Source of the DNA: Caballeronia grimmiae
GTDB lineage: Bacteria > Pseudomonadota > Gammaproteobacteria > Burkholderiales > Burkholderiaceae
Assembly (NCBI RefSeq): GCF_000698555.1
Contig: NZ_JFHE01000008.1
Coordinates: 124,001-188,000, forward strand
DNA: 64,000 nt
Direction: 5' to 3'
The notes below the pieces were generated by a model. That model worked only from the letters and a program-made list of their open reading frames with translations, did not search any database and was not told the DNA's origin. Of this stretch, positions 1 through 9,117 are shown piece after piece. Within the stretch, counting starts at the first letter, position 1. Every line of letters starts with the position of its first letter. The position numbers and the translations under genes were made by a program.

Positions 1-825
1 GTAGCCAAGGTCATAAGCAAGGCGGATGCGGTCTCCGCCGCCGACGCCTTCAACGGCCAGTACGAACTTACGCTGCTGAAGCGCGAAGCGGATGCCCTGT
101 TCGAACGTTTCGATATCCTTATTGTTCCGACCACGCCGACGCATCCGACCATCGCAGACGTGCAGGCGAATCCGGTCGAAGTGAACAGCCGGCTTGGAAT
201 CTACACGAACTTCGTCAATCTGCTCGATCTCTGCGCGCTCGCCGTGCCGTGTCTGCCACGCGCCGACGGTTTGCCCGCGGGCATCACGTTGATTGGTCCA
301 GCGGGCGCGGACTGGCGGCTTGCCGTGCTCGGCGCGCAGATCCAGGCGCTTGCGGATGTCAGCATCGATCCGCTGCCGCTTCAGGAACCGAGCGTCACGC
401 TCGCCGTCGTCGGCGCACATCTGCGCGGCATGCCGCTCGAATGGCAGATGAAGCAGGCGGGCGCGCGGTTCGTCGAAGAGACCGTGACGTCGCCGCACTA
501 TGCGCTCTACGCACTCGCCGATACCGAGCCGCCCAAGCCCGGCCTCGTGCGCAATCCGGCAGAAGGACGCTCGATCGTCATCGAACTGTGGGACATGCCC
601 GTGCGCACCTTCGGCGCATTCGTCGCAGCGATCCCGGCGCCGCTCGGCATCGGCACCGTCACGACTGGCGATGGCCGCGTCGTCAAGGGCTTCATCTGCG
701 AACCGGCGGCCGTCGCGCCCGAGAGCGGCGCGCTCGATATCACTTCATTCGGCGGCTGGCGTGCGTATCGGCACAGGCTTGTCTCCGCATCCAACGATCA
801 ACCCACACAGGAAGCCACATCATGA
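1..825 (+). CDS. atzF: Allophanate hydrolase, AtzF-like (3' part; 5' end outside window)
   Basis: Only the last 274 codons are present; the reading frame is open from base 1. Allophanate hydrolase splits allophanate to ammonium and CO2, the final step of biuret, cyanuric acid, urea-carboxylase and guanidine routes. The visible N-terminal part is the end of the amidase-signature domain (DILIVPTTPTHPT, then TNFVNLLDLCALAVP and LPAGITLIGPAGAD). From about residue 130 the separate C-terminal domain of allophanate hydrolases begins (VVGAHLRGMPLEWQM ... GFICEP ... DITSFGGWRAY). The stop overlaps the next start as ATGA, so it is translationally coupled to the BMP-type importer. The catalytic Ser-cisSer-Lys residues lie upstream of the window and cannot be checked. 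Confidence 0.9.
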   Translation, partial: VAKVISKADAVSAADAFNGQYELTLLKREADALFERFDILIVPTTPTHPTIADVQANPVEVNSRLGIYTNFVNLLDLCALAVPCLPRADGLPAGITLIGPAGADWRLAVLGAQIQALADVSIDPLPLQEPSVTLAVVGAHLRGMPLEWQMKQAGARFVEETVTSPHYALYALADTEPPKPGLVRNPAEGRSIVIELWDMPVRTFGAFVAAIPAPLGIGTVTTGDGRVVKGFICEPAAVAPESGALDITSFGGWRAYRHRLVSASNDQPTQEATS

Positions 826-1919
826 CCAATCGCCGCCACTTCATCAAAGGTGCGGGCGCGCTCGCCCTCGGCAGCGCGTTGCCGTTCGATCTCGCCTTCG
901 GCGCAAGCAATCTCACTGTCGGCGTGATCTATGTCGGCGCGAAAGGCGATTACGGCTATAACCAGGCACAGGCGCAGGCGACGGCGATCATCAAGAAGAT
1001 GCCGGGCGTGAAAGTGGTCGAGGAAGAGAACGTGCCTGAAACCGTCGCCGTGCAAAAGACGATGGAAGCGATGATCGAGCAGGACGGCGCGACGCTCATC
1101 TTCGCGACGTCGTTCGGCTATTTCGACCCGCACGTGCTCAAGATGGCCGCGAAGTATCCGAAGGTCCGCTTCGCGCATTGCGGCGGTTTGTGGAAGCAGG
1201 GCAATCCGCCGAATATCGGGAGCTACTTCGGCTATATCGACGAATGCCAGTACCTTAACGGCGTCGTCGCGGGCCACGCGAGCAAGAGCAAGAAGCTCGG
1301 CTTCGTCGCCGCAAAGCCGATTCCGCAAGTGCTGCGCAACATCAACGCGTTCACGCTCGGCGCGCAATCGGTCGATCCGTCGATCACCACCCACGTCATT
1401 TTCACCGGCGACTGGTCGATGCCGGTCAAGGAAGCCGAAGCGGCCAACAGTCTCGTCGATCAGGGATGCGATGTGCTGACCTGTCACGTCGATGGCCCGA
1501 AGGTCGTCATCGAAACGGCGGAGAAGCGCGGCGCGATGAGTTGCGGCTATCACGCGAGTCAGGCTGCGCTCGCGCCGAAGGGTTATCTCACGGGCGCGGA
1601 GTGGGACTGGGCGACGCCGTACAAGGCACTCGTCACCGATGCGCAAGCCGGCAAGCCGCAGCCGAATATCCTGCGCGGCGGCCTGAAGGAAGGCTTCGTG
1701 AAGATGTCGCCATACGGCGCGAAGGTCACCGCCGATGCGAAGAGCAAAGCCGACGCCATCAAATCGAAGATGGTCGCGGGCGATTACGTGATCTTCAAAG
1801 GCCCGATGAAGGACAACAAAGGCGACAGCGCCATTGCGTCGGGCACGGCATACGCACAGACGGACATCAAGCTGGAAAGCATGAACTATCTCGTCGCTGG
1901 CGTCGTCGGGCAGATCTGA
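822..1919 (+). CDS. BMP-family ABC transporter substrate-binding protein
   Basis: 365 aa periplasmic binding protein of the BMP/PnrA family, in an operon with matching permeases and ATPase. The N-terminus (TNRRHFIKG followed by a hydrophobic stretch to about residue 28) fits a twin-arginine (Tat) signal, so export in folded form is likely. Family features include the GVIYVG start of the mature domain, QDGATLIFATSFGY and DVLTCHVDGP. BMP proteins usually bind nucleosides, but members next to biuret or cyanurate genes are plausible ureide binders; here the context (allophanate hydrolase, BiuH) suggests biuret or a related compound. The ATG overlaps the upstream stop by 4 bases. Confidence 0.9.
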   Translation: MTNRRHFIKGAGALALGSALPFDLAFGASNLTVGVIYVGAKGDYGYNQAQAQATAIIKKMPGVKVVEEENVPETVAVQKTMEAMIEQDGATLIFATSFGYFDPHVLKMAAKYPKVRFAHCGGLWKQGNPPNIGSYFGYIDECQYLNGVVAGHASKSKKLGFVAAKPIPQVLRNINAFTLGAQSVDPSITTHVIFTGDWSMPVKEAEAANSLVDQGCDVLTCHVDGPKVVIETAEKRGAMSCGYHASQAALAPKGYLTGAEWDWATPYKALVTDAQAGKPQPNILRGGLKEGFVKMSPYGAKVTADAKSKADAIKSKMVAGDYVIFKGPMKDNKGDSAIASGTAYAQTDIKLESMNYLVAGVVGQI

Positions 1920-1941
1920 TTCTTTCGTTTGCGGAGCCGGT

Positions 1942-3057
1942 ATGCGTTCCTATCCTCTGTTACCGCGTGTGGCGCTGAGCGCGTTGCCTGCGTTGCCGAC
2001 GTTGTGCGCGCTCATCGGCACACTGGTGATGTTTTCGCTGTTCCTGCTCGTGCAGGGCCAACCTGCCGATGATGCGCTCGTGCTGATCGCGCAAGGCGCA
2101 TTCGGCTCGTCGTTCGCGTGGCAAAGCACATTGCTGCGTGCGGCGCCGTTGATGCTCACCGCGTTGTGCGTCGCGTTGCCTGCGCAGGTCGGGCTTATCG
2201 TGATCGGTGGCGAGGGGGCGCTTGCGTTGGGCGGACTGGCATCCGCGGTCGTCGCGACGCTCGTGCCCGCCGGGATGCCGTGGCTCGTCGCTGCACCGTT
2301 GATTGCGCTCGCGGGCATGGTCGCGGGCAGCGTGTGGATCGGCGCGGTCGGCGCAATGCGGCAACTGCGCGGCGTGAACGAGACCATCAGCAGTCTGTTG
2401 ATGTCCTATATCGCGATTGCATTGTTCAAGCATCTCGTCGAAGGCCCGTTGCGCGATCCCGCGAGCCTCAACAAGCCTTCGACGCCGCCCGTTCCCGATG
2501 CGTTCGCCATCGGCTCATTGCCGGGTCTAGATGTGCACTGGGGCCTGTTCTGGGGCGCGCTCGCATGCGTCGCGGCATGGGTGTTCGTGCGTCACAGCAC
2601 CAAAGGCTTCGCGATGCGCATTGCAGGCGGCAACAATCATGCGGCGAAGCTCGTCGGCTTGCCGGTGAACAGGCTCGCCATCGCAGCATGCGCAATGGGC
2701 GGCGCGGCAGCGGGTCTCGCGGGCATGTTCGAAGTCGCGGCGGTGCAGGGAAGTGCGAACGCGTCGCTGCTGGCAGGTTATGGGTATGCGGGCATTCTCG
2801 TCGCGTTCGCGGCGCGTCAGAACCCGCTCGCGATCGTGTTGTGCGCCGTGCTCGTCGGCGGCATCGAAGCGAGCGGTTCGCTGCTGCAGCGCCGCCTGGG
2901 CTTGCCCGATGCGACCACGCTCGTCCTGCAAGGCTTGCTGTTCGCCCACTTGCTCGCTTGGGAAGCGATGGGTGGCCGCCTCGCCGCATGGCGCATCAGA
3001 TTGCAGGCGATGTCGGTCGCGCGTGCATCGGTTCGACTGGAGGGTACGCATGTCTGA
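1942..3057 (+). CDS. ABC transporter permease, BMP-type importer (subunit 1)
   Basis: 371 aa inner-membrane permease of the BPD_transp_2 family. It has many hydrophobic segments and the family stretch VGLIVIGGEGALALGGL, then RGVNETISSLLMSYIA. It follows the binding protein by 22 bases, with GGAGCCGG just ahead of the ATG. It pairs with the next gene, whose start overlaps its stop by 8 bases, as expected for a heterodimeric pore. Confidence 0.9.
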   Translation: MRSYPLLPRVALSALPALPTLCALIGTLVMFSLFLLVQGQPADDALVLIAQGAFGSSFAWQSTLLRAAPLMLTALCVALPAQVGLIVIGGEGALALGGLASAVVATLVPAGMPWLVAAPLIALAGMVAGSVWIGAVGAMRQLRGVNETISSLLMSYIAIALFKHLVEGPLRDPASLNKPSTPPVPDAFAIGSLPGLDVHWGLFWGALACVAAWVFVRHSTKGFAMRIAGGNNHAAKLVGLPVNRLAIAACAMGGAAAGLAGMFEVAAVQGSANASLLAGYGYAGILVAFAARQNPLAIVLCAVLVGGIEASGSLLQRRLGLPDATTLVLQGLLFAHLLAWEAMGGRLAAWRIRLQAMSVARASVRLEGTHV

Positions 3058-3976
3058 TGCACATTCACCCATCGCGGTGTTGTTGTTGTCGCTGTTCGCC
3101 GGCGCCATTCGTGTGAGCACGCCTTATCTGTTCGTGAGCATCGGCGAATGTCTGACGGAGAAGGGCGGGCGCGTCAATCTCGGCCTCGAGGGCATCCTCG
3201 TTTCAGGTGCGATGACCGGTTACGCCGGCGCGTATCTCTCAGGCTCGCCGTGGCTCGGCGTGCTCGCGGCCGGTAGCGTCGGACTGCTGCTCGGCTGTCT
3301 GCACGGTCTCGTCTGCTCGTTGCCGCGCGTGTCGGACATTGCGTTCGGCATCGCGTTGATGCTGGTCGGCACCGGCCTCGCATTCTATCTCGGCAAGCCG
3401 TTCATCGAGCCGCAAGCACCGATGCTGCCGTCGATCGATCTCGGCGCGTGGGCATCGTCGCCGCAATTGCATAACGCGTTGCACGTCAATCCGCTGTTCA
3501 TCGTCGGCGTGGCGCTGGCGTTCGCGTTGCAATGGGGCTTGCGTCATACGCGCTGGGGCATGGCGTTGCGGCTCGTCGGCGAGAACGTGGAAAGCGCCCG
3601 CGCAATGGGCTATCCGATCACGCGGGTGCGCATTCTGGCGACGACGGTCGGCGGTTTCTTCGCGGGCGTCGGCGGTGCGTATTTGTCGCTCGTTTATCCG
3701 GGGAGCTGGAACGAAGGCTTGTCGAGCGGACAAGGCCTGATGGCCGTCGCGCTCGTCATTTTCGCGCGCTGGCAGCCTGTGCGATGCCTGTGGGCCGCGC
3801 TGATCTTCGGCGCAGCGGGCGCGCTCGGCCCGGCGTTGCAGGCCATCGGCGTGACGAGCGGTTACTACCTCTTCAACGCCGCGCCTTATGTGCTGACGCT
3901 CGCCATCATGATCGTCAATTGCCGCCCCGATCGCACGCTGGCCGGTGCGCCGGGCGAACTCAGTCTCACACGTTGA
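3050..3976 (+). CDS. ABC transporter permease, BMP-type importer (subunit 2)
   Basis: 308 aa second permease. The start at the ATG overlapping the previous stop gives MSDAHSPIAVLLLSLF and fits the family length; an upstream in-frame extension would lie wholly inside the previous gene. The EKGGRVNLGLEGILVSGAM segment is typical of BMP/nucleoside-type permeases (compare YufQ/NupQ). It completes the transmembrane part of the importer, with the ATPase encoded after biuH. Confidence 0.9.
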   Translation: MSDAHSPIAVLLLSLFAGAIRVSTPYLFVSIGECLTEKGGRVNLGLEGILVSGAMTGYAGAYLSGSPWLGVLAAGSVGLLLGCLHGLVCSLPRVSDIAFGIALMLVGTGLAFYLGKPFIEPQAPMLPSIDLGAWASSPQLHNALHVNPLFIVGVALAFALQWGLRHTRWGMALRLVGENVESARAMGYPITRVRILATTVGGFFAGVGGAYLSLVYPGSWNEGLSSGQGLMAVALVIFARWQPVRCLWAALIFGAAGALGPALQAIGVTSGYYLFNAAPYVLTLAIMIVNCRPDRTLAGAPGELSLTR

Positions 3977-4000
3977 AGCATGAATCACGGAGCCCAACAC

Positions 4001-4693
4001 ATGACCCGCTTCATTGAAGCACGTCCCTATCCGTGGCCTTACGACGGCAATCTGCGGCCGGACAATACCGCGCTCGTCATCATCGACATGCAGACGGATT
4101 TTTGCGGTATTGGCGGTTACGTCGACAAGATGGGCTATGACCTGTCGATGACGCGCGCGCCCATCCAGCCCATCCGCAATGTGCTCACGCTCATGCGCGA
4201 GCAGGGCTTCACGATCATTCATACGCGCGAGGGGCATCGGCCGGATCTGTCGGACCTGCCCGCCAACAAGCGATGGAGAAGCCGGCGCGCGGGAACGAAT
4301 GGCGTGGGTATCGGCGACGACGGTCCGTGCGGAAAGATTCTCGTGCGTGGCGAACCCGGCTGGGAAATCATCGACGAGTTGAAGCCGGTTGAAGGCGAGA
4401 TCGTCATCGATAAGCCGGGGAAAGGTTCGTTCTGTGCGACCGACCTGGAGATGGTCTTGCGTACGCGCGGCATCGTCAATCTGGTGCTGACTGGCATCAC
4501 CACCGATGTGTGCGTTCACACGACGATGCGCGAAGCGAACGACCGCGGCTTCGAATGCACGATTCTCGCGGACTGCTGCGGCGCGACCGATCAGGGCAAT
4601 CACGACGCAGCGCTCAACATGGTGTTGATGCAGGGCGGCGTATTCGGCACGGTATCGGACTCGAACGCGCTGCTCGCTGCGCTGGGACGCTGA
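4001..4693 (+). CDS. biuH: Biuret amidohydrolase (BiuH), isochorismatase-fold cysteine hydrolase
   Basis: 230 aa. Biuret hydrolase converts biuret to allophanate and ammonia, supplying the allophanate hydrolase encoded upstream. The protein resembles rhizobial BiuH throughout ([52 protein letters not shown]). The triad candidates are D29 (VIIDMQTDF), K138 (IDKPGKGSF) and C171 (ITTDVCVHTT), with the family's 33-residue Lys-Cys spacing. The ATG at 4001 is preferred over the in-frame one at 3980 because GGAG lies 8 bases ahead of it and BiuH proteins start just before the PYPWPY motif. It sits inside an importer operon, between permease and ATPase genes. Confidence 0.85.
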   Translation: MTRFIEARPYPWPYDGNLRPDNTALVIIDMQTDFCGIGGYVDKMGYDLSMTRAPIQPIRNVLTLMREQGFTIIHTREGHRPDLSDLPANKRWRSRRAGTNGVGIGDDGPCGKILVRGEPGWEIIDELKPVEGEIVIDKPGKGSFCATDLEMVLRTRGIVNLVLTGITTDVCVHTTMREANDRGFECTILADCCGATDQGNHDAALNMVLMQGGVFGTVSDSNALLAALGR

Positions 4694-4695
4694 CC

Positions 4696-6291
4696 ATGAA
4701 CGCTCCGATCAAAGCGATGGGCGTGGAAGTGCTCGGCGCGACGAAGCGTTTCGGCGCGTTCACCGCGCTCGACGACGTGACGCTCAAGGTGCGAGCCGGC
4801 ACCGTGCACGCGCTGCTCGGCGAGAACGGCGCGGGCAAGAGCACGCTCGTGAAGGGGCTTGTCGGCTATGGCGTGCTCGACGAGGGCGAGATCATCGCGG
4901 ATGCGCGGCAAGTGCGTATCGCGTCGCCGCGCGATGCGCAGGCGCTCGGCATCGGCATGGTGTATCAGCACTTCACGCTGGCAGCGGGCTTGTCGGTCGA
5001 GGAGAACTTGCTGCTCGCGCGCGGACGGTTGCCGTGGAAGATCGACTGGGCGAAGGAGCGCGGCGCGCTCGCTGCGTTCATGCACTCGATGCCGTTTCGC
5101 CTGCCGCTCGATGCGCCCGTTTCCAGCCTTGCCGCGGGAGAAAAGCAGAAACTCGAAATCCTGAAACAGCTTTATCTGCAGCAGCGTTTTCTGATTCTCG
5201 ACGAACCCACGTCCGTTCTCACGCCGCAGGAAGCCGACGAAGTGCTCGGCCTGATGCGCGATCTCGCCACGCGCGGCGAGCTGACGGTGCTGATGATCAC
5301 GCACAAGTTTCGCGAAGTGATGGCGTACGCGGACGATGTCACGGTGTTGCGCAAGGGCAAACTCGTCGGTACGAGCGCGGTGGCGGATACGAGCCGCGAC
5401 GAGCTGGCCGCGTGGATGATGAGCGGTGAAACTGGGAACGTTGACGATCCCGAACTCGCCCGGACGCCGTCTGAACGCAGGCCGCTCAAGGCGGATTCGC
5501 CAGTGCGCCTGGCGCTTTCGAAGCTCAACGTCATCGACGATCGCGGACATATGGCGGTGCGCGACGTATCGCTGAGCGTGAGGTCGGGCGAAATACTCGG
5601 CATCGCAGGCGTATCGGGTAATGGGCAAAAGGAACTGATCGAAGCACTCGTCGGCCAGCGCCGCGTGCAGAGCGGCGAGATGCGCATGCTCGGAGAGCCG
5701 TATCGCGCGACGCGTGAAGAGATGACCCGGCTGCGCGTGTTTGCGTTGCCCGAAGAACCGCTGCGCAACGCTTGCGTCGCGAACATGAGCATCGCGGAGA
5801 ACCTTGCTCTACGCGATTTCGACCGCGCACCGATGAAGCGCCACGGCTGGCGTCTCGATCGCCGCGCGATGCGAGAACGCGCCGAACGTCGAATCGCCGA
5901 ATTCAACGTGAGGCCGCCGGTGCCTGCGCGCGCCATCGGTACGCTGTCCGGCGGCAACGTGCAGCGCGCCGTGCTCGCTCGCGAGCTTGGGCAAGCGGTC
6001 GATGTGCTGATCGTCGCGAACCCGGTGTTCGGACTCGACTTCGCATCGGTGGCGGACATTCATGCGCGCATTCTCGCCGCACGCGATGCCGGCGCTGCGG
6101 TGCTGCTCGTCAGCGAAGACCTGGATGAACTGCTGGAACTGGCCGACCGTATCGCCGTAATCGCGGAAGGGCGGCTGGTGCACGAAACGGCTGCAAGCGG
6201 CGCGGATCGCGTCGCGTTGGGAAGACACATGGCGGGCCACGTCGAAAGCGCCACGCGCGATGCGGCCGAACCCGTCACCGTCCACGCATAA
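4696..6291 (+). CDS. ABC transporter ATP-binding protein, BMP-type (two ABC domains)
   Basis: 531 aa cytoplasmic ATPase with tandem nucleotide-binding domains. Domain 1 has Walker A GENGAGKSTLVKG, a degenerate signature (SLAAGEKQKLEI) and Walker B FLILDEPTSVLTP. Domain 2 has a degenerate Walker A (GVSGNGQKELIEAL), an intact LSGGNVQRAVLAREL signature and Walker B VLIVANPVFGLD. Asymmetric domains of this kind are normal for sugar/nucleoside-type importers. The ATG comes 2 bases after the biuH stop; a longer in-frame start would overlap biuH. Confidence 0.9.
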   Translation: MNAPIKAMGVEVLGATKRFGAFTALDDVTLKVRAGTVHALLGENGAGKSTLVKGLVGYGVLDEGEIIADARQVRIASPRDAQALGIGMVYQHFTLAAGLSVEENLLLARGRLPWKIDWAKERGALAAFMHSMPFRLPLDAPVSSLAAGEKQKLEILKQLYLQQRFLILDEPTSVLTPQEADEVLGLMRDLATRGELTVLMITHKFREVMAYADDVTVLRKGKLVGTSAVADTSRDELAAWMMSGETGNVDDPELARTPSERRPLKADSPVRLALSKLNVIDDRGHMAVRDVSLSVRSGEILGIAGVSGNGQKELIEALVGQRRVQSGEMRMLGEPYRATREEMTRLRVFALPEEPLRNACVANMSIAENLALRDFDRAPMKRHGWRLDRRAMRERAERRIAEFNVRPPVPARAIGTLSGGNVQRAVLARELGQAVDVLIVANPVFGLDFASVADIHARILAARDAGAAVLLVSEDLDELLELADRIAVIAEGRLVHETAASGADRVALGRHMAGHVESATRDAAEPVTVHA

Positions 6292-6304
6292 GGAGCAAGG
6301 AAGA

Positions 6305-7303
6305 ATGAGTTCGAGCGGTCTGGGTGGATTGAACAAGTCGCCGCAAGGCATCGTCGTGGGTCTCGTGCAGTTGCAGAATCCCGATGTCGCGACACCGGAG
6401 CAACTGGCCGCACAGACGCGGCGCATCGTCGAACTGGTCGGAAAAGCGCGCCGCAACAATCCGGCGATGGATCTCGTCGTGTTCCCGGAATACATGCTGC
6501 ACGGCCTGTCGATGTCCACCGACGATGCCATCATGTGTTCGCTCGACGGTCCCGAGATTGCTGCGCTAAAGGCCGCGTGCATCGAGCATCGCATCTGGGG
6601 ATGCTTCTCGATCATGGAGCGCAATCCGGGCGGCAACCCTTATAACAGCGGCATCGTCATCGACGATCGCGGCGAGGTTCAGCTTTACTATCGCAAGATG
6701 CATCCGTGGGTCCCGGTCGAGCCGTGGGAGCCGGGTAACGTGGGCGTGCCTGTCTGCATCGGGCCGAAGGGCGCCAGGCTGTCGCTGATCATCTGCCATG
6801 ACGGCATGTTTCCCGAGATGGCGCGCGAGGCCGCTTACAAGGGCGCGGAAATCATTCTGCGCACTGCAGGCTATACCGCGCCCATCCGTCACGCATGGAA
6901 GATCACCAATCAGTCGAACGCATTCCAGAACCTGGCGCAGACCGCGAGCGTGTGTCTGTGCGGCAGCGACGGCACGTTCGACTCGATGGGCGAAGGCATG
7001 TTCTGCGATTTCGACGGTACCGTGATGGTCGAAGGCAGTCATCGTCCCGATGAAATCATCACGTGTGAGATGCGCCCCGACCTCGTGCGCGAAGCGCGCG
7101 TTCACTGGGGCGTAGAGAACAACATCTATCAGTTTGGGCATCGCGGCTATGTCGCCGTGAAGGGCGGCGCGCAGGACTGTCCGTACACGTTCATGCAGGA
7201 CATGGTGCGTGGCGAATTTCGTCTGCCGTGGGAAGACGAAGTGGCCGTAAAAGACGGGACGTCATGCGGATATCCGAAGCCCGAACGCCGCTACGAGGGC
7301 TGA
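6305..7303 (+). CDS. amiF: Formamidase (nitrilase superfamily, AmiF-like)
   Basis: 332 aa. It hydrolyses formamide, or a related short amide, to ammonia and the acid. It is close to Helicobacter AmiF along its length: FGXXSIMERNP-type loop ([19 protein letters not shown]), [28 protein letters not shown] and [17 protein letters not shown]. The candidate Glu-Lys-Cys triad is E62 (VVFPEY), K131 (YYRKMHPW) and C164 (LIICHDGM). The ATG at 6305 follows the AAGGAGCAAGG ribosome site after the ATPase stop. Its place in a biuret-type operon suggests a small amide arising from, or accompanying, the main substrate, but the substrate is not proven. Confidence 0.87.
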   Translation: MSSSGLGGLNKSPQGIVVGLVQLQNPDVATPEQLAAQTRRIVELVGKARRNNPAMDLVVFPEYMLHGLSMSTDDAIMCSLDGPEIAALKAACIEHRIWGCFSIMERNPGGNPYNSGIVIDDRGEVQLYYRKMHPWVPVEPWEPGNVGVPVCIGPKGARLSLIICHDGMFPEMAREAAYKGAEIILRTAGYTAPIRHAWKITNQSNAFQNLAQTASVCLCGSDGTFDSMGEGMFCDFDGTVMVEGSHRPDEIITCEMRPDLVREARVHWGVENNIYQFGHRGYVAVKGGAQDCPYTFMQDMVRGEFRLPWEDEVAVKDGTSCGYPKPERRYEG

Positions 7304-7307
7304 CTCG

Positions 7308-7967
7308 ATGCCTGTACTCACGCGCGCCCGACCGTCTCCATTCTCGTTCGATGCATCGCATACGGCGCTGATCGTCATCGACATGCAGCGCGACTTCATC
7401 GAGCCGGGCGGCTTCGGCGAAGCCCTCGGCAACGATGTATCGCTGCTTGAGTCGATCGTGCCGGCCGTCGCCCGGCTGCTCGACCATGCGCGCGATCGCG
7501 GCTGGCTCGTCGTGCATACGCGCGAGTCGCATGCGCCAGATCTGTCGGATTGTCCGGATGCGAAGCGGCTGCGCGGCGCACCGCAGGCGCGGATCGGCGA
7601 TATGGGACCGATGGGCCGGATTCTCGTGCGCGGCGAGCCGGGCAATGCCATCGTCGATGCAGTCGCGCCGGTTGGGGGCGAGATTCTCATCGACAAGCCG
7701 GGCAAAGGCGCGTTCTACGCGACGCGTCTCGGCGAAGAACTGGCGCAACGCGGCATCACGCATCTCGTGTTCGCGGGCGTCACGACCGAGGTGTGCGTGC
7801 AGACGAGCATGCGCGAAGCGAACGATCGCGGCTACGAATGCGTGCTGATCGAAGACGCGACCGCGAGCTACATCCCCGCTTTCAAGACCGCGACCATCGA
7901 GATGATTCGCTCCCAAGGCGGCATCGTCGGATGGACGGCAACGTTCGCTGATCTATCGGAGAACTGA
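7308..7967 (+). CDS. Second isochorismatase-family cysteine hydrolase (BiuH/triuret-hydrolase-like)
   Basis: 219 aa paralogue-like companion of BiuH. Triad candidates are D25 ([10 protein letters not shown]), K130 (IDKPGKGAF) and C163 ([10 protein letters not shown]), with the same 33-residue Lys-Cys spacing. It shares the [14 protein letters not shown] and [11 protein letters not shown] blocks with BiuH but lacks the PYPWPY N-terminus and the CCGATDQGNH segment. Isochorismatase-like enzymes acting on triuret, biuret or ureidoacrylate all fit this fold. The context makes triuret or a carboxylated biuret derivative the leading guess. The start lies 4 bases after the formamidase stop. Confidence 0.8.
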   Translation: MPVLTRARPSPFSFDASHTALIVIDMQRDFIEPGGFGEALGNDVSLLESIVPAVARLLDHARDRGWLVVHTRESHAPDLSDCPDAKRLRGAPQARIGDMGPMGRILVRGEPGNAIVDAVAPVGGEILIDKPGKGAFYATRLGEELAQRGITHLVFAGVTTEVCVQTSMREANDRGYECVLIEDATASYIPAFKTATIEMIRSQGGIVGWTATFADLSEN

Positions 7968-8365
7968 TGAAATTGAGTGATCCAGAAACGGTGACCGAAG
8001 TCGAGCGAGCATTCGTCGCCTATGAGAAGGCGCTCGTCGATAACGACGTCGAAACCATGAACGCGCTGTTCTGGCACGCGCCGGAAACGGTACGATACGG
8101 CATTGCCGAAGTCCAGCATGGCGGAGACGCAATCCGCCGCTGGCGCGAAACGTGCGCGCCGGTGCCGCGTTCGCGCCGTTTGCATCGCACGGTGGTGACC
8201 ACGTTCGGCGCGGACTATGCCACCGTCAGCACCGAATTCACGAGCGACGCCACACCCTTGCTTGGACGCCAGATGCAGACCTGGGCGCGCGTGGGCGATG
8301 CATCGAACGCGTTCGCGGGATGGATCATCGTTGCGGCGCATGTGAGCCTTATCGAAAAGCCCTGA
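7967..8365 (+). CDS. AtzH/HpxZ-like protein (SnoaL-type fold)
   Basis: 132 aa small alpha+beta barrel-type protein of the AtzH/HpxZ (DUF3225) family, with the signature VERAFVAYEKALVDNDV...LFWHAPETVRYG and a terminal WIIVAAHVS. Members sit beside amidases in cyanuric-acid (atz) and oxalurate (hpx) gene sets; their exact reaction is not settled. The start codon overlaps the previous stop (TGATGA), so the gene belongs to the operon. A second family member is encoded at 28477-28866 in another module of this window. Confidence 0.85.
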   Translation: MKLSDPETVTEVERAFVAYEKALVDNDVETMNALFWHAPETVRYGIAEVQHGGDAIRRWRETCAPVPRSRRLHRTVVTTFGADYATVSTEFTSDATPLLGRQMQTWARVGDASNAFAGWIIVAAHVSLIEKP

Positions 8366-8421
8366 AGAGGCACTGCCGGAGACACCGAATCAACTCGCCC
8401 AAACTCACGGACACCAGTGCC

Positions 8422-9117
8422 GTGCGCGCCATTCAGAGCGCGAATCCGCTTGCCGAACAGGTCTACCAGCAGTTGAAGCAGGACATCTTCAGCTTTCGCC
8501 TGTTTCCGGGCGATCGTTTTTCGGAGACCGACATCGCGCAGTATTACGGCGTGTCGCGTACGCCGATGCGCGATGCGCTGTTTCGGCTGTTGCGCGAGGG
8601 CTATCTCGAAGTCGGCTTCAGGCGCGGCTGGAAAGTCTCGGAGATCAACTTCGCGCAGCTCGATCAGCTTTACGACTTGCGGATCGTGCTGGAGACCGCA
8701 TCTATCGAAAAGCTCGCCGCCGCCGTGCCGCCGCATGCGGAAATCGAAGCGCTGAAGTCCATCTGGTGTGTGCCGGTCGAAGCGCGCGAAAGCGATCCTG
8801 TCGCCCTTTTCAGCATGGACGAGAACTTTCATCGCGGACTCGTGCGCGCGAGCGGCAACGGGGAAGTGCTGCGCGTGCATAACGAAGTGACGGAGCGCAT
8901 TCGCATCGTGCGGCGGCTGGATTTTCTGAAGCCGCATCGCACCACCGCCACTTATGACGAGCATGCGAAGATGCTGCGCTTCATTGATCGCGGCAAGTGC
9001 GGCGAGGCGGCCATGCTGTTACGCGCGCATATCACGCAGAGCAAGCTAGAGGTGCGGAAGATCACCGTATCGATGCTGACAGAGGCTCGTGAGCGGAAGC
9101 TGCCGTTCGTCGGCTGA
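8422..9117 (+). CDS. GntR-family transcriptional regulator (FCD type)
   Basis: 231 aa. The winged helix-turn-helix occupies roughly residues 5-70 (NPLAEQVYQQLKQDIF, then ETDIAQYYGVSRTPMRDALFRLL). An FCD ligand-binding domain follows, with metal/ligand-type residues in DENFHRGLVRASGN and DEHAKMLRFI. No ATG is suitably placed; the GTG at 8422 gives the usual family length. It is the last gene of the biuret-type operon, 56 bases after the AtzH-like gene, and is the likely local regulator responding to a pathway intermediate. Confidence 0.85.
   Translation: MRAIQSANPLAEQVYQQLKQDIFSFRLFPGDRFSETDIAQYYGVSRTPMRDALFRLLREGYLEVGFRRGWKVSEINFAQLDQLYDLRIVLETASIEKLAAAVPPHAEIEALKSIWCVPVEARESDPVALFSMDENFHRGLVRASGNGEVLRVHNEVTERIRIVRRLDFLKPHRTTATYDEHAKMLRFIDRGKCGEAAMLLRAHITQSKLEVRKITVSMLTEARERKLPFVG

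Noticed and set aside
3239..4603. Long open frame on the - strand (454 codons)
   Set aside because: Shadow of the second permease and biuH; His/Arg-rich composition typical of antisense frames in GC-rich DNA and no homology.
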